Part shown: one piece after another, positions 11,691 to 22,512 of the stretch
How positions within the stretch are numbered: the stretch's first letter is position 1
Layout of the letters: the number at the start of each line of letters is the position of its first letter
NCBI GenBank assembly: GCA_012934845.2
Contig: WNNJ02003179.1
Span: 1 to 64,000, forward strand
DNA length: 64,000 nt
Source: Pomphorhynchus laevis
Taxonomy: Eukaryota; Acanthocephala; Palaeacanthocephala; Echinorhynchida; Pomphorhynchidae
Reading direction: 5' to 3'
The notes under the pieces: generated by a model
Told to the model about the DNA's origin: nothing
What the model saw: only the letters and a program-made list of their open reading frames with translations
Database searches by the model: none
Program-made: the position numbers and the translations under genes

Positions 11691-12532
11691 ATTCTTTAGA
11701 CTTACTGTGTTGTCGCAGGCGATTGCGGTCCAGCCGCTGAAGTCATGTTTAAAGCAATTTACTTGTAGTTGAGCAAAGTTGAGCACAGTAAATAACATCG
11801 AAGTCATTGATTTATAAAACTAATTAAAATTAAAAATTAAAATTTAAAATGAAATTTAATCGAGCTTTTTAGAGGAAGCTTCTAATCGGCGTTGCTGCCG
11901 ACAATAATAGATAGAAAAATATGCTGCATCGCTAATTCTACTGCATAGCAGTCGGTGAATTTGCCGACAGTTTGTTACTGATAGTTGCGCAATTCAGTGT
12001 TTGGGATTTCTGTGGCATCACGTCTACGACTGCGCCATGTTCGCTTAATTGATCACTGCACTGTTCGCGCAATTGCTGGTAGCATTTGTCATCGAAGCCG
12101 AGCTTACTATGCAAATCCTGAATATCGATAAGAAACAAATCCAGAACAATATGGTATTTACCGTCAACGTGATAAAAACTAGACGATTGAATTGAGTTGA
12201 TTTTCCGAAATGATGTTTGTGTAAACAGGCTCTTGGCTTTCGCTGGCTTATTATTTTACGTATCTTACGAATGTTGTATCACTAGTTCTACAAAGCGAAA
12301 TGCTTCGACGTGGTTTCTCGCGGCGTTTGCCGGGTGGCGTCACACCACTGTCTCCTCTTTTATCAATATTTTTGAATGGTCATCGTTGTGTAGTTGTTAT
12401 CCAATTTGTTGAGCTAGCATTAGCTTCCTTTAATCGTTGCTTTCGGTTAATTTCTTATGAGCGATGTCCTCCGAATTATTTCCTAGTGACAACCAATCAA
12501 CGCACGTGTTTAAGTGTCAAGTATTTGATGCT
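11691..12532 (-). other. Unassigned coding-like stretch
   Basis: On the minus strand, 12220-11938 reads without a stop: FYHVDGKYHIVLDLFLIDIQ followed by DLHSKLGFDDKCYQQLREQ. Upstream, around 12345-12230, another frame gives a basic stretch, TPPGKRREKPRRSISLCRTS, ending at TTC/GTAAGA, which could be a splice donor. These may be exons of a minus-strand host gene that also includes 12533-12985. No family was recognised. Confidence 0.25.
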
Positions 12533-12985
12533 TAATCGTGGATGTCAATGTGAAATCTGTCGCGTTGCATTTTAAGTGAATGAGTAAAGGCTGTATGCAA
12601 TGATAGGGGCTTCGACACGCTCTCTAATGGATCATTTGTTGATGATCTTACCGTTATCGACTCCTTTCGAAGGTTAAAAGCTTTGTTTCGAATCTGCTCA
12701 ATCAAATCGTTTTTAAATTTTTTGTCTCTAGGCGGCAATTTGTCCTTCTCTTGATTGCTAGTAGTTTCGTTTCCACTATCAAAATTGATCCTACTGTTAT
12801 GTGGTGGAGGAAGTTCGTCAATATGTGAGGGGTCATGTACAAGTAATAATAGTTTTGACTGATTGGCGTTATTTAAACTGTTATGGGATGATTTCATTGT
12901 TTTATAATTAATCGAAAATTTGCATGGTTCAAAGGATATAACTGAATATGGAGTTTCTCTGTCATTCAAAGATCTGGATTAAAAT
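12533..12985 (-). CDS. Hypothetical protein segment with a WH2-like stretch
   Basis: An open stretch of about 150 codons. Its 5' side begins right after TTTTAATCCAG, a good splice acceptor on the minus strand, so it may be a terminal exon rather than a complete gene. It is polar, with a Pro-rich piece (SHIDELPPPHNSR), then DKKFKNDLIEQIRNKAFNLRK. That last stretch resembles the amphipathic helix plus LRK of actin-binding WH2 motifs, as in WAVE/WASP proteins. The match is weak and I did not find the rest of such a protein. It ends at TAA. It lies about 170 bases downstream of the C-terminal end of LINE B copy B1, on the same strand. It could be host-derived sequence carried by the LINE, an exon, or chance. 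Confidence 0.3.
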
Positions 12986-13129
12986 TTGTCGTAAACAGGT
13001 AGTATGCCTTCAACAGCATCTGAATCGTTATTAGCGCATTTGGAATATCGCGTAATAGATGCATCACAGCATCGGAATGTAGATTTTACTGAGATGTTCT
13101 TGTTGAGTCTAGCGTCTGGCTCGAACATG

Positions 13130-16020
13130 CGTTCCTCGGGTTCACATGCTTTTGTTGGATGTGGTCAAAAGCCAATATTGTAAATTGCCCCGCATTAGCG
13201 TGATCGAGATGCGTTGATATAATCGTGTGACCGTCATAGAGTATACCATTCCGGTTGTACGGCTCATATTGTTCGCGACCCGCTTGATCACCCTGCTTCC
13301 TTCGTCGTTCCATTAACCAAAGGTCTCGACTACGGCGGCTGAAAACATGTACCCCGCATCTTCGACTGTCCCTATATTTCCTTTACTTTACATTGACATC
13401 GTATGACGTGGCGGCAGCGAGTTGTACGTTGGCGACGGAATGACGGTATGCGGCTTGTTAAGGGGGGAGGGTGGGTTACTGCAAAGTCGACTGCAAGGAT
13501 AAGGTCCTTATAAAAAAGGATGTCTGCCGGGCGTTCGCGTAGGTCCGAGATAATTCCTCGCACTTACAGAATCACCTATACGGGCTGATCGTGCGGCTGC
13601 GACTACCACGTCACAGATGGCGCTATGCCGCAGGCCTTGATAGCTTGGGTACTGGCAAGTGAGTATAGGCTTCCCTTATCCGCCATATGCATGCAGCGGC
13701 CGCATCAATAATCATTTTCGTACAAGGAAATCCCAAGCCACATTCGGGCTAGGACCCAGAACTGTGGTGGAGTTAGTTCCGTTCTAGATGCCGAATTTGG
13801 CACGGCGCTAAGCCAATCCCCAGCTATCGGACATGACACTGAGTGTAGTTGGGTTCGTTCTATTTCGCAGGACGATCGTAACAGCTGGGTCAATACCAGA
13901 TTATCGATCAACAGTGAAGTCGAAGATTGACCGCCCCAGTAGACGATATTAAATTTCAGCCAATCCTTGTTCTTAGTTTTACCAATCCTTCAGAATAGCC
14001 AGGAAATATCTAAGCGTCCAGACTGTATATTTCTCCAATTTGCTGCACGCTATAGATGAATGCGCTCTGGGCGTGTGCAGCATTGCATCTTAAACCGAAG
14101 CCACCCAGGCGGATTGGGAGTGTCATCTGTGATTTGGTAGCTTCTTGAAGTTGACACGCGCATATTTTCTGAAAAGCACTAGCGATTTGTCTATCAAATG
14201 ACTGACAAAACATTTTTGTCATCGTTGGGTCGACTGTGCGGAGGAAATGGTTTATCCTTGACGAGGATGCGCAGTGTCGAAGTAGAAGGTATCCGACTTT
14301 AGGGTCTGGCAGCTTGGCCACTGCATCAATTGTCTGAATCAGTGGTGAAAGAACCTAGATAGACAGGTGGTTCTCTATGAAAGACTCGTCACATATGGGT
14401 TTGCCCAGCAAATGCATGCTCCCGGAAGTGTTCTCCGAAACCACCTCCGAAAGTAGGGCCATGAGGGCGTTTAAGGCTTCAGGCATGCCGATGACCTATG
14501 TCTTTCGCCGATTTAACTGGAGCTTTATCATTTTGAACTCGCATCTAGCCAGCCGAGTGCGGATGCCATTGCTGATGGCGTCCCACCGACTATGCCGTCA
14601 TCCAGATACCACATGTTGCGGTTTATTCCGGGTATTTGGAATACCTTATCAATCGTTCTCTGAATGGTCAATGAGAATAGAAACGGGACTAATGGATATC
14701 CCAGCTGGACTACTTCGCATGAGTTGAAAGGGTCGAGTGAGCCAAACGAAGTAATGCTTTGTATTTGTACGCCAAATCAAACCAGGGCAAGAGCTGTGAA
14801 ACGTTTTCTCGGATCTCCACTCGTAACTGTGATCTGGACACTGAGTTGAATGCGTTTAACATGCCGATCTTTACTCAGGATTAATTTGTGTCGTTGGCGT
14901 GTTGCTCGTGAAGTTGTCCAACGTTGTGAACGATACTTTCTACTGCGTTTGGGGTTGCTACCCCTAATTGTGTTCGTGATAGGTTTTACGGAGTTGAAGA
15001 CATATGCATTTCAAACAGAGACGGCAAAAAGTTTCGCATTTTGGCGATCGGTCTTACACCCCGTTTTTTGGCAGTGCGATCAAGTTATCGCCAGCGATAT
15101 AAGGCGCCACTTCACGGGGTGCGAGTCCTGCAAGTAGATGTTGATAAGGTGTGTCAAATTCTCTGCTAGTGATCCTCCGCTATTGGCTCGTAACATATCC
15201 TGTAGATTCTCCGGTCTTAGCCCCATGCAGCATGGTCCTAACACTGAGGGGAAAGAGTTGACCGCGACAAGGACTGTTTTACGACTTTTAACTATTGAAA
15301 AAAGCGGATTGTTTGAGTCCTGTTTTGTAATATGAGATGATGAGAGTGGTTGATCTGTACAGCTGCTGTACGTAGGAGCATACAGTATTTGCAGGAGTGT
15401 CCGTGCTTGTGCAGATGGGGTTGATATTCGGACTTAAATCAGGCGCTGGGATGCTTTCCCGTAATTTCCGTGCTTAGCCAGGTTGATACAAGCAAGTTCC
15501 GACTTGCCGTTCGTTTTGCGATTTGCATTTTTGCGTGACATTGCTCTCACCGATGGCAAATCCGGTAAGGCGGCCGTCGAGTAAGCTCTTATTGATTCGC
15601 AAATGTGCTTTTCGACTTAATGTCGACCTTTGTAAGTTGTAGGTATCGAGCAACTGAAGCACGATTTGGCGAAGAGCAGCAACTTCGCCCATGAACCGAC
15701 ATATCCGATTTGAAGCGCGCATTTAATGTTATCACATAAATGGGTAGCTGCTAGAATTTGTGCTTTGAAGGGGATACGTATGACCGCTGGCGATTCTTTG
15801 CGCCAGCTTGATTGAAAACACGACAGATGGCTTGAATCTTCGACTCGAATGAGCGGAATTGCTATCGGTGAATTGATCTCTTCGGTGCCTTCGTTGGATT
15901 TAGCCTCTGACACATGATCAAAACAACTCTTAAGGATTTATTCGCCGGAACCTGCACATCTTAAACCTCCAAACTTGTGGAAGCGTACGCATTTACTAGA
16001 TGTCAATGCAATGCTTCTCT
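13130..16020 (-). mobile_element. LINE B copy B1 (RT plus restriction-like endonuclease), old and broken
   Basis: Minus-strand order: an N-terminal zinc-finger remnant with RCAGSGE (about 15955-16010), a basic linker, RT with YIAGDNLIALPKNG and LRLCLKCIC-like blocks (about 15140-14900), the catalytic YLDDG (near 14597-14611), and thumb sequence LPDPKVGYLLLRHCASSSRI (14321-14010). Next come the LARMWLG region (about 13760) and the endonuclease [19 protein letters not shown] (about 13560-13480). The C-terminal block AAVVETFG...LMRGN ends near 13150. It is clearly diverged from B2 and B3, with many frame changes and stops, so it is an older subfamily member. Confidence 0.8.
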
Positions 16021-16373
16021 GGCACGTGACTAGGACGCTTTCCTCCTTCCATTTGTGTAGTTAATTGAGTTGTTGTTTGATTATATTCAGATATGGCTTT
16101 GTATTGTAATTAGTTGTGCAAACAGTAAAGTATACGTAGTATCCACAATTTGTAATAAGGTATTACTGGATTGTAATTACAAAATAGTCTTCTTTGCTTC
16201 TTTATTGTATGTACTTATTACCAAGTTGAATATGAAATCATTCTTTTAAGAATAAATTGTTTTAAAGTCACATTTTATTTGCTGACATATATGAATTAAT
16301 ATCATTATTCCAACCGTATATGTTAAAGATCTTCGATTGCGAACAGAACGAGTAGATTTTTGATCAAGATTGA

Positions 16374-16419
16374 CTTGCAGTTGTGTCGTTTCCGCTTTCG
16401 GAAACGACACAACTGCAAG
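16374..16419. repeat. Perfect 21-bp inverted repeat (4-base loop)
   Basis: The arm at 16374-16394 and the arm at 16399-16419 are exact reverse complements around CTTT. A degenerate direct repeat of the arm (TTGTGTTTCGGTTTCCGCTT) follows at about 16420-16440. Function unknown. Confidence 0.95.
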
Positions 16420-16440
16420 TTGTGTTTCGGTTTCCGCTTT

Positions 16441-17999
16441 CGAGTTCTAAGGGAATAATGATATCCCTATTATTCAGCCGTTTATCGTTGAGAGGTTCAC
16501 GGTATTCATAGTATTTTGTAGTTATGCTATCAAATTATCCATTTGTCAGATTAGAATCTATATAGGTTGTTTCCTTATTTCTATGCTGACTAGATGCGTC
16601 TTATGTCTAAGCATCCTTTCATTAAGATTTTGTTAGTGCTAGTATTTTTTAATTTATTCGAAGTGAAACAAGTTTAGTTATCTGAGTGTATATACTCATA
16701 TATCTCGAACAGCGAGAAGAGCACATTGGACTTAAAAAAAATCTTTTAAGAACTAGTATCTGGCATGCAAATCCAAACATAAAAAGATTGAATTCGTCTA
16801 CTACAACGAGTATTTATTTTTTGTGCTTGAGCGTATCGTACTTTTGAGGTAGACTGCGAGACGATCAAATACTCGAGTTGCTTTAATTACATGAAAACTT
16901 TCGCAATATATCTTATAGTTTGTACAGACTTTATATCGTCGCACGAGTAAGGCAAGTTATAGGTTCGGGTAAATGTACATAAGCGGAGAATACCAGGATT
17001 AGACAAGAACGTATGGAGCTCATCAAGGCTATTTAAATCTTCTAGAATAGTGCAAATACGAACCTAAAATATTATAATATTGTTATTAATATCTTGTTAA
17101 ACAAAAGTTTCGTTTATCTTGATTAGTTAATCCACCACTCGAAACTATTCAAGTTAACCCGAATGGAATACGAACACAAGGCTTTCCACCTGTATTGTTT
17201 GTCGTCGGGACGCTAGTAGTATGTGGACTCAGGGAGATTAAAGCGACGTTGACCATCTCGTTATATGATTCGTTGTGAATTGATTAATTGTTTTTGAATA
17301 ATCAATACCAGGTTGTTTCGTTGAATCGGCCAACGCCAGGGAGATTTCGCAACCAGGAATCGGCCATTTTATAAAGTACCAATCTTATCGAGAATATCGT
17401 ATTTTTTTCCTCTTGACAGGTTTGCATTCCGGGGTAAAATTTCTGAATAGTCTGTATGGTTCTAAATTAGCAGAGGTCATGTTACATAGTACCATGGATT
17501 CACCACTATCTCCAAGATGTTATTCGATTTTACGAAGTTTTTGCATAAAAGCTGTCCAATAATAACGTATGAACATAATCTACTAAGAACGGAAAAAGCT
17601 GTATTCTTATATACTTTGTTGTAAACTTTATATATGCTGTTATATTCCGGCAGAAATTGAAACAAGATCACAAGTTGACATGTTAATTCTCATCTTGTTT
17701 TTGCGTAGAGCGCATGCTCAATAACATTAAAGTTCGATGATCGAATAAGACGGGTAATTTAGTCTCATTAATGTTGATGATGCTGATGTACAACAGAAGT
17801 AATTTGTGTTTATACTCGAGTTTGCACTTGCACCATCATCCCAGCTCGAACGACACACATTACATAAATATACAAGATTCCCACACTTATTGCAAGTGCA
17901 ATGAACTGCAGGGCATGATCTTAGGGAATGCTTTACCTTACCGCAAAAAAACGCATATATAAAGTTTTCCGAAACAGCCGCACATTGCTTGTCAGATCC
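16441..17999. other. No gene seen
   Basis: Low-information A+T-rich DNA with short frames only. Left of it, 16021-16373 also shows nothing beyond the hairpin. Confidence 0.5.
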
Positions 18000-18430
18000 G
18001 AATCCCTTTTCGATTGATGTCGCTTTAGAATCTTGATAACGGGTACGAGTGTTCCAGGAATCTGTAATGAGTGTAGCGAATGTGTTATATGTAGGTTTCT
18101 GTAACGAGTTTCATTGAATGGGAAAACCCAGGTGCGCCTCTGGGGCACTTGGGCCTTCTCGGGATTGGTCTTCTTCTCTAGAGGACGTCCCCAGAGCAAA
18201 GGCTAAGGTTTCTCAAGCTGCTCATATCTCGTTTACCCAGCATAGTCCGCCTCGATTGGACTCTTCGGGGGCGGGGTGAAAGAGCCCGGGTGGTTCAGTC
18301 GAAGAGCGGCGTGTTGGATTGGCTGTGGGGCTCAGATCCCGCCAGACCTGAGGCAATGAGGAATGAAGACGACGAAGAGTGATCGTTTTTGAAAACTTGT
18401 TTTTTATTGTCTCGTTTTTCAGTTACTAGT
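18000..18430 (+). mobile_element. LINE C 3' fragment
   Basis: 18120-18200 matches, in the sense direction, the region after the reverse transcriptase of the minus-strand LINE C copy at 60620-60690. Both share CCCAGGTGC, CGGGATT and GAGGACGTCC blocks. 18320-18400 (CAGATCCC... ATGAAGACGA) matches the 3' UTR side at 60440-60500. Only the 3' part of the element is present. The stretch is noticeably richer in G+C than its flanks. Confidence 0.6.
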
Positions 18431-18730
18431 CATTTTTATCGGTTATATAGTTGTTAATAAATCCTTTATTATTATTGTATCGAGCTGTGTGTTTTTGATT
18501 GTAGTTCGGCTAACTCAAGTGCCTGAATTTGTAAGAATGCTAGATTTAAGTCGATATTTCGATTTTCTAATAGACATTATAATTTTGAGTCGGGCATTAG
18601 CCCCATTATAATAACATTGGGTATATCGTCGTCGCGATATTGATCTGCTGAAACGACTACGAAGTCGCAATAATAGGCAAGAATTCTAAGTTCAGATAGA
18701 AAGCGTTGCAATGATTCAAAAAAGTTTGAG
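18431..18730. repeat. Dispersed repeat D, copy 1
   Basis: Shares several blocks with 55205-55500: a TTCGGC-AACT block, ATAACATTGGGTATA, and GGCAAGAATTCT-AGTT-AGATAGAAA. Order and spacing are similar. Identity of the parent element is unknown. Confidence 0.55.
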
Positions 18731-19072
18731 AAATAATTAACATACAAACAATGACTTGTAAACTACGAATTATTAAATTAGATGGTTAAATGACTAGAGC
18801 GTAATTCTGGAAGTTAAAATTGTCTTGATTATAACAAACTCTTACACATTATTGTAGACATCACCATCACATTATTGCAATATCAACCTCAAAAATCATT
18901 GTTTAAATATTCTTCATCAGTAACTATTTACAGATTACAAAAAATATTTACAGCTTAAACACATAATTAATATATACAATGGTCGTGTTAATGAATATCA
19001 CAATCTCAGTGGTCCTTTAAAATTGGAGCAAAGGAATTTAATTCGCCTACGACAAATTACAGTTACAACAAA

Positions 19073-20218
19073 TTGCAGCTACGAACCAACTACGAATCAG
19101 CTACGAACCAACTACTTACAATTACTAAATACAAAACCGAGCTTGGGATAACATGCCAGCGAATACGAGGTAGTTGGGCGGTCTGTGGCGGATCGTTTCG
19201 CCTTGATGCATCAGGTCATCTTCAGGTACACGGACCTGTGAACTTGCGCTGCTCAGGATCAGGACAACTACCGACAGTCAGCCCACACAACGTAATCGCA
19301 TCAACAGACACAACACCTGAGTTTTTAGACGCCGACGAGAACACCTCAAAGACATCGTTTCAGTTTAAAAAGATGGACAGTTCTTGCAGCGAAAATCAAG
19401 ACAGATCTTTCGAGCGTCTTCATAGGTTTTGGATAGAACCACTTAACACGATCAAACGCATCCTTTTGAATCTTCGCCGCCGAGTTGCTAATGTTTTCTC
19501 TTCGTTAATTCTAGAGGCATTGTGTTTAAATTCATTCCTTGATTGGGAGTGTTTGCTGTGCTTCCAGAAGCTATGCCTACAGACTTCCTCAGGTCGGCAC
19601 CATGCCGGAGACCACACTCGATCAAATATAAATGTGCTTATAGACAAATTCGAAAGTGGAAGAGAACGTGATTGCCTATTCTCTTCGGGGTTTCGATCAT
19701 CCAGGAAATTCAGAGGAGCTCATGATAAGAAAAATGAATTTATGGAAGTCATCGAATTGGCAAGAAATGGCAATTTCGGAAAGGCGATGCGCCGCCTTAC
19801 GTCGAATAATACATGTGAATATTTAGAATCTTTGCGCGGAATACTGACAGAGCTACACCCTTTACATGATGTTCTCCAAAGTCCTGGACAACATTCTTTG
19901 AGTACCCCCTTGTCGGTTGACTCGTACATAGTTGAGGCCGCAGTCTCATCATTCCCATCATCTTCCTCTCCTGGCTGTTTAGGTTTGAGGGCAGAACATA
20001 TTCGAGATATGCTGTCGGTAGATCACGGGGTTTTTCTTCAACGCCTAACATCACTAGTCAACAACATGATCGCTGGTACTCTCCCGAACAACCTCGTGCC
20101 CTTTGTCGCCGGTGCTAATCTCATGGCATTAAACAACCCAGATGGAGGGATCCGCCCCATTGCCATTGGGGATACATTACGTCGTCTTTGCGCTAAGTGC
20201 ATTTGCTCCAAACTTTGA
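19073..20218 (+). pseudogene. N-terminal ORF of LINE B2 (zinc finger to RT start)
   Basis: A 381-codon frame that may not contain the true start, since upstream sequence consists of short CTACGAACCAA-type repeats. Residues about 38-63 hold a C2H2/CCHH-like nucleic-acid-binding finger. The C-terminal 60 residues enter the reverse transcriptase fingers ([18 protein letters not shown]). The frame ends at TGA, where B3 has a sense codon and reads on. In this family the product binds and reverse-transcribes its own RNA at a target site cut by the C-terminal nuclease. Confidence 0.7.
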
Positions 20219-21360
20219 CAGCGATTTGCCGAATCCCTCCATCTACACCAGCTCGGTGTAGCGACGCCAAACGGAATGGAACTGATAGTACATCAAGCAC
20301 GTCGGCTACAACAACCTCATGGTCAAAATGTCAATTGGGTTTGGGCTAAAATAGACTTGGCTAACGCTTTCAATACGCTAAACCGGAATTCCTTCGTCAA
20401 CGCGATCAGTAGGAAATTTCCAGAAATTAGTCAATAGAAATAATGGTGCTACGGCACTACCTCGAGCCTTCGGTTCGGTAGCCTGAAACCTCTTCAGTCT
20501 CGAAGAGGGGTACAACAAGGAGATCATCTTGGTCCAGTTCTCTTTTGCCTGGCGATTGATCCGATTGTGGTCCAGATATCGGAGATTGAAGGTATCAGCT
20601 TAAATAGGTGGTACCTCGACGACGGAATAATCGGCGGTACTCCTGTTGCGGTGGGCGAGGCTCTGGCTCGTCTTGCTGCTAATTTTCCTGCGATTAGACT
20701 CTCTATTAACTGGAAAAAGACCAATGTAGTTGGTAGGACTTACAAGGTCGATTTAATAAAGAACAGATGCCCATGGATCTCATTGGTTCACACCACAAAA
20801 AAACTTTACAATTCTTGGAAGTTCCATCGGGTCTATGGATCATTGTTCGGGATACCTTGTCGATGTTGTACTACCATCCCTGCATTAAACTCTGGACTAG
20901 CTCGAAAATCTCCCTGACCCATAGGTTGCATTCATCCTGCTTTGTAGCTGCGCATCCGCTCCACGGGTAAACCATTTAATGCGCACTATAGACCCCGCCT
21001 TCGCCGAAGAGTTTTTCCGTTTGTTCGACCGCTTGATATTGAAGTGTTTTAGCAATATCACTTCTATTCAACCCGATAAGTGGGCGTGGATGCAAGCTTG
21101 CTTACTGCTGAAGATGGGAGGACTGGGCTTTTGAAGCTGCTTCCAACACTCTCAGGTAGCCTTCCTGTCCAGCGTAGACACTGTCGCTAGCCAATTAAAC
21201 CTTGACCCTAAAACTTTCCCTGGGTACGAATTCGTTAAATCTATTATTCCGCAACATGTAGGAAATCTACAAACAAATCAACGAGGATTATCTCGTCACA
21301 TTGACAAAGTCGCGCCACAGGCTATTGGAGAATGCCGATCGCTTCAATACTGCCTGATTA

Positions 21361-21870
21361 TTGTCAGTTTCATGCCCACACGCGTGTGCTTGGTTGCAGG
21401 CCGTCCCTAAAGCCACACATATGAACTTGGCACTAAATGAATTTGTTGTGCTTCTACGTCTATGGTTAGGGATGTCTTTCTGCAACAGTGATTATCGATG
21501 TAGACGCTGCATTAGGATGGCAGACAAATTCGGCTTCCACGACCTAACATGCAAGTTTGGAGGCCACCCCAGCATTCGACTAGATAGCTTGAGGGAAGCA
21601 GTCTTTCAAGCAGCGGTTTCTGCTGGATTGAGGGTGGCAAAGGCGGTACCCAACCTAATTCGTGGTTTGCGAGAGAGACCGGCGGACATTCTATTTTATA
21701 AGGACCCTCCTTTAGCAGTTGATTTTGCTGTAACTAACCGCCAACAAAATGCTTATATTTCCATGGCTTCTGAGATTCTTGGCTATGCCGCAAGCAAGTA
21801 TGCCACCTGCGTCATGGAAAGGAAATATAAACGCGAATTAGAGGAGAATGGATACAGTTTCGCAAATTAG
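21361..21870 (+). pseudogene. C-terminal endonuclease ORF of LINE B2
   Basis: 169 codons holding the zinc knuckle (C-x2-C-x9-H-x3-C) and the restriction-like nuclease: R-PAD (P-D pair), then LAVDF (second acidic residue), then K and KY about 30 residues later, as in R2-type and related elements. It ends in ENGYSFAN then a stop, which is where the internal deletion joins it to the ubiquilin-like tail. Confidence 0.75.
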
Positions 21871-22512
21871 AGTCGTCATTGCAGTCTACATCAAGCAAAA
21901 ACACTAATCGGTATTCTACGATGAACCCTCAACAATTATTAGTAGTCGCTGCTGAAAATCATCGCATGTTAATCGACATATTGCGGGCATCCAGTTTTAA
22001 TCTGCTGCGTACATATGAATTTATACATGACGAAAGACAAAGAGAATAGGTACATCGTGTAATTCATGAGTTTATAAGTCAGTAACAATATCTGAAATTC
22101 GTGCTCTATACACAAATCCTCGAACATTGTGGCCGATTGTACACATTTTACAAAACCTAATTCGTCTTAGGGACACATCCCCATAAGAAGTATATTCACA
22201 GTTGATATCTTCAAATATGAGCGGTTTAGTCGATAATCAAATGAATAGTCAATCTACTTCATCTAATATGGATTTCTTTCAATCACCAAGCAATAGACAA
22301 ATAGCTTATGCAACAACAGCATCTCAAAACTTACAAAATTCAAATCAAGAGCATACTGCTTCGTTGTTTCAACCATTAGATCGTCTTACTCCCCAGCAAC
22401 ATCAGCCGACAAATCAACAACCAAACCAAACTCAAGAACAACTTTATGCATCCGAACTTGTACAAATGCAGACAGTGGGATTCCATAACCGTGATACAAA
22501 TCTTGATGCGCT
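21868..22512 (+). pseudogene. Ubiquilin-like tail attached to LINE B2
   Basis: Continues directly after the LINE endonuclease and matches the ubiquilin part of B3 from its residue about 1038 onward: [16 protein letters not shown], the ILRASSFN block, RTYEFIHDE, and in 22202-22510 an open frame ending [20 protein letters not shown], the start of a UBA domain. Relative to B3 about 1.1 kb between the endonuclease and this point is deleted; the joint lies near 21860-21870 and shares AGAGTCG. A 22-residue piece present in B3 is also missing here. The tail carries stops. The UBA is cut off near 22512, where LINE A copy 4 begins. Compared with B3 I count roughly a dozen differences in 140 bases, somewhat more than in the LINE part. 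Confidence 0.75.

Larger units (their letters stand above)
19040..21870 (+). mobile_element. LINE B copy B2, with N-terminal zinc finger, RT and endonuclease
   Basis: Reads 5' to 3' on the plus strand. It has the N-terminal finger (CGGSFRLDASGHLQVHG, then RCSGSG), a linker, and RT blocks [20 protein letters not shown] (about 20125-20175), a motif A block near 20350, GVQQGDHLGPV (about 20508), and YLDDG (20609-20623). The CCHC knuckle [18 protein letters not shown] and endonuclease [19 protein letters not shown] follow (to about 21730), ending ELEENGYSF at about 21860. It is broken by a stop after the [10 protein letters not shown] block (20216-20218) and by later frame changes. By eye the endonuclease part differs from B3 at about 8 of 195 bases. 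It reaches further 5' than B3, so it was not copied from B3. It runs straight into a ubiquilin-like tail. Confidence 0.85.
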
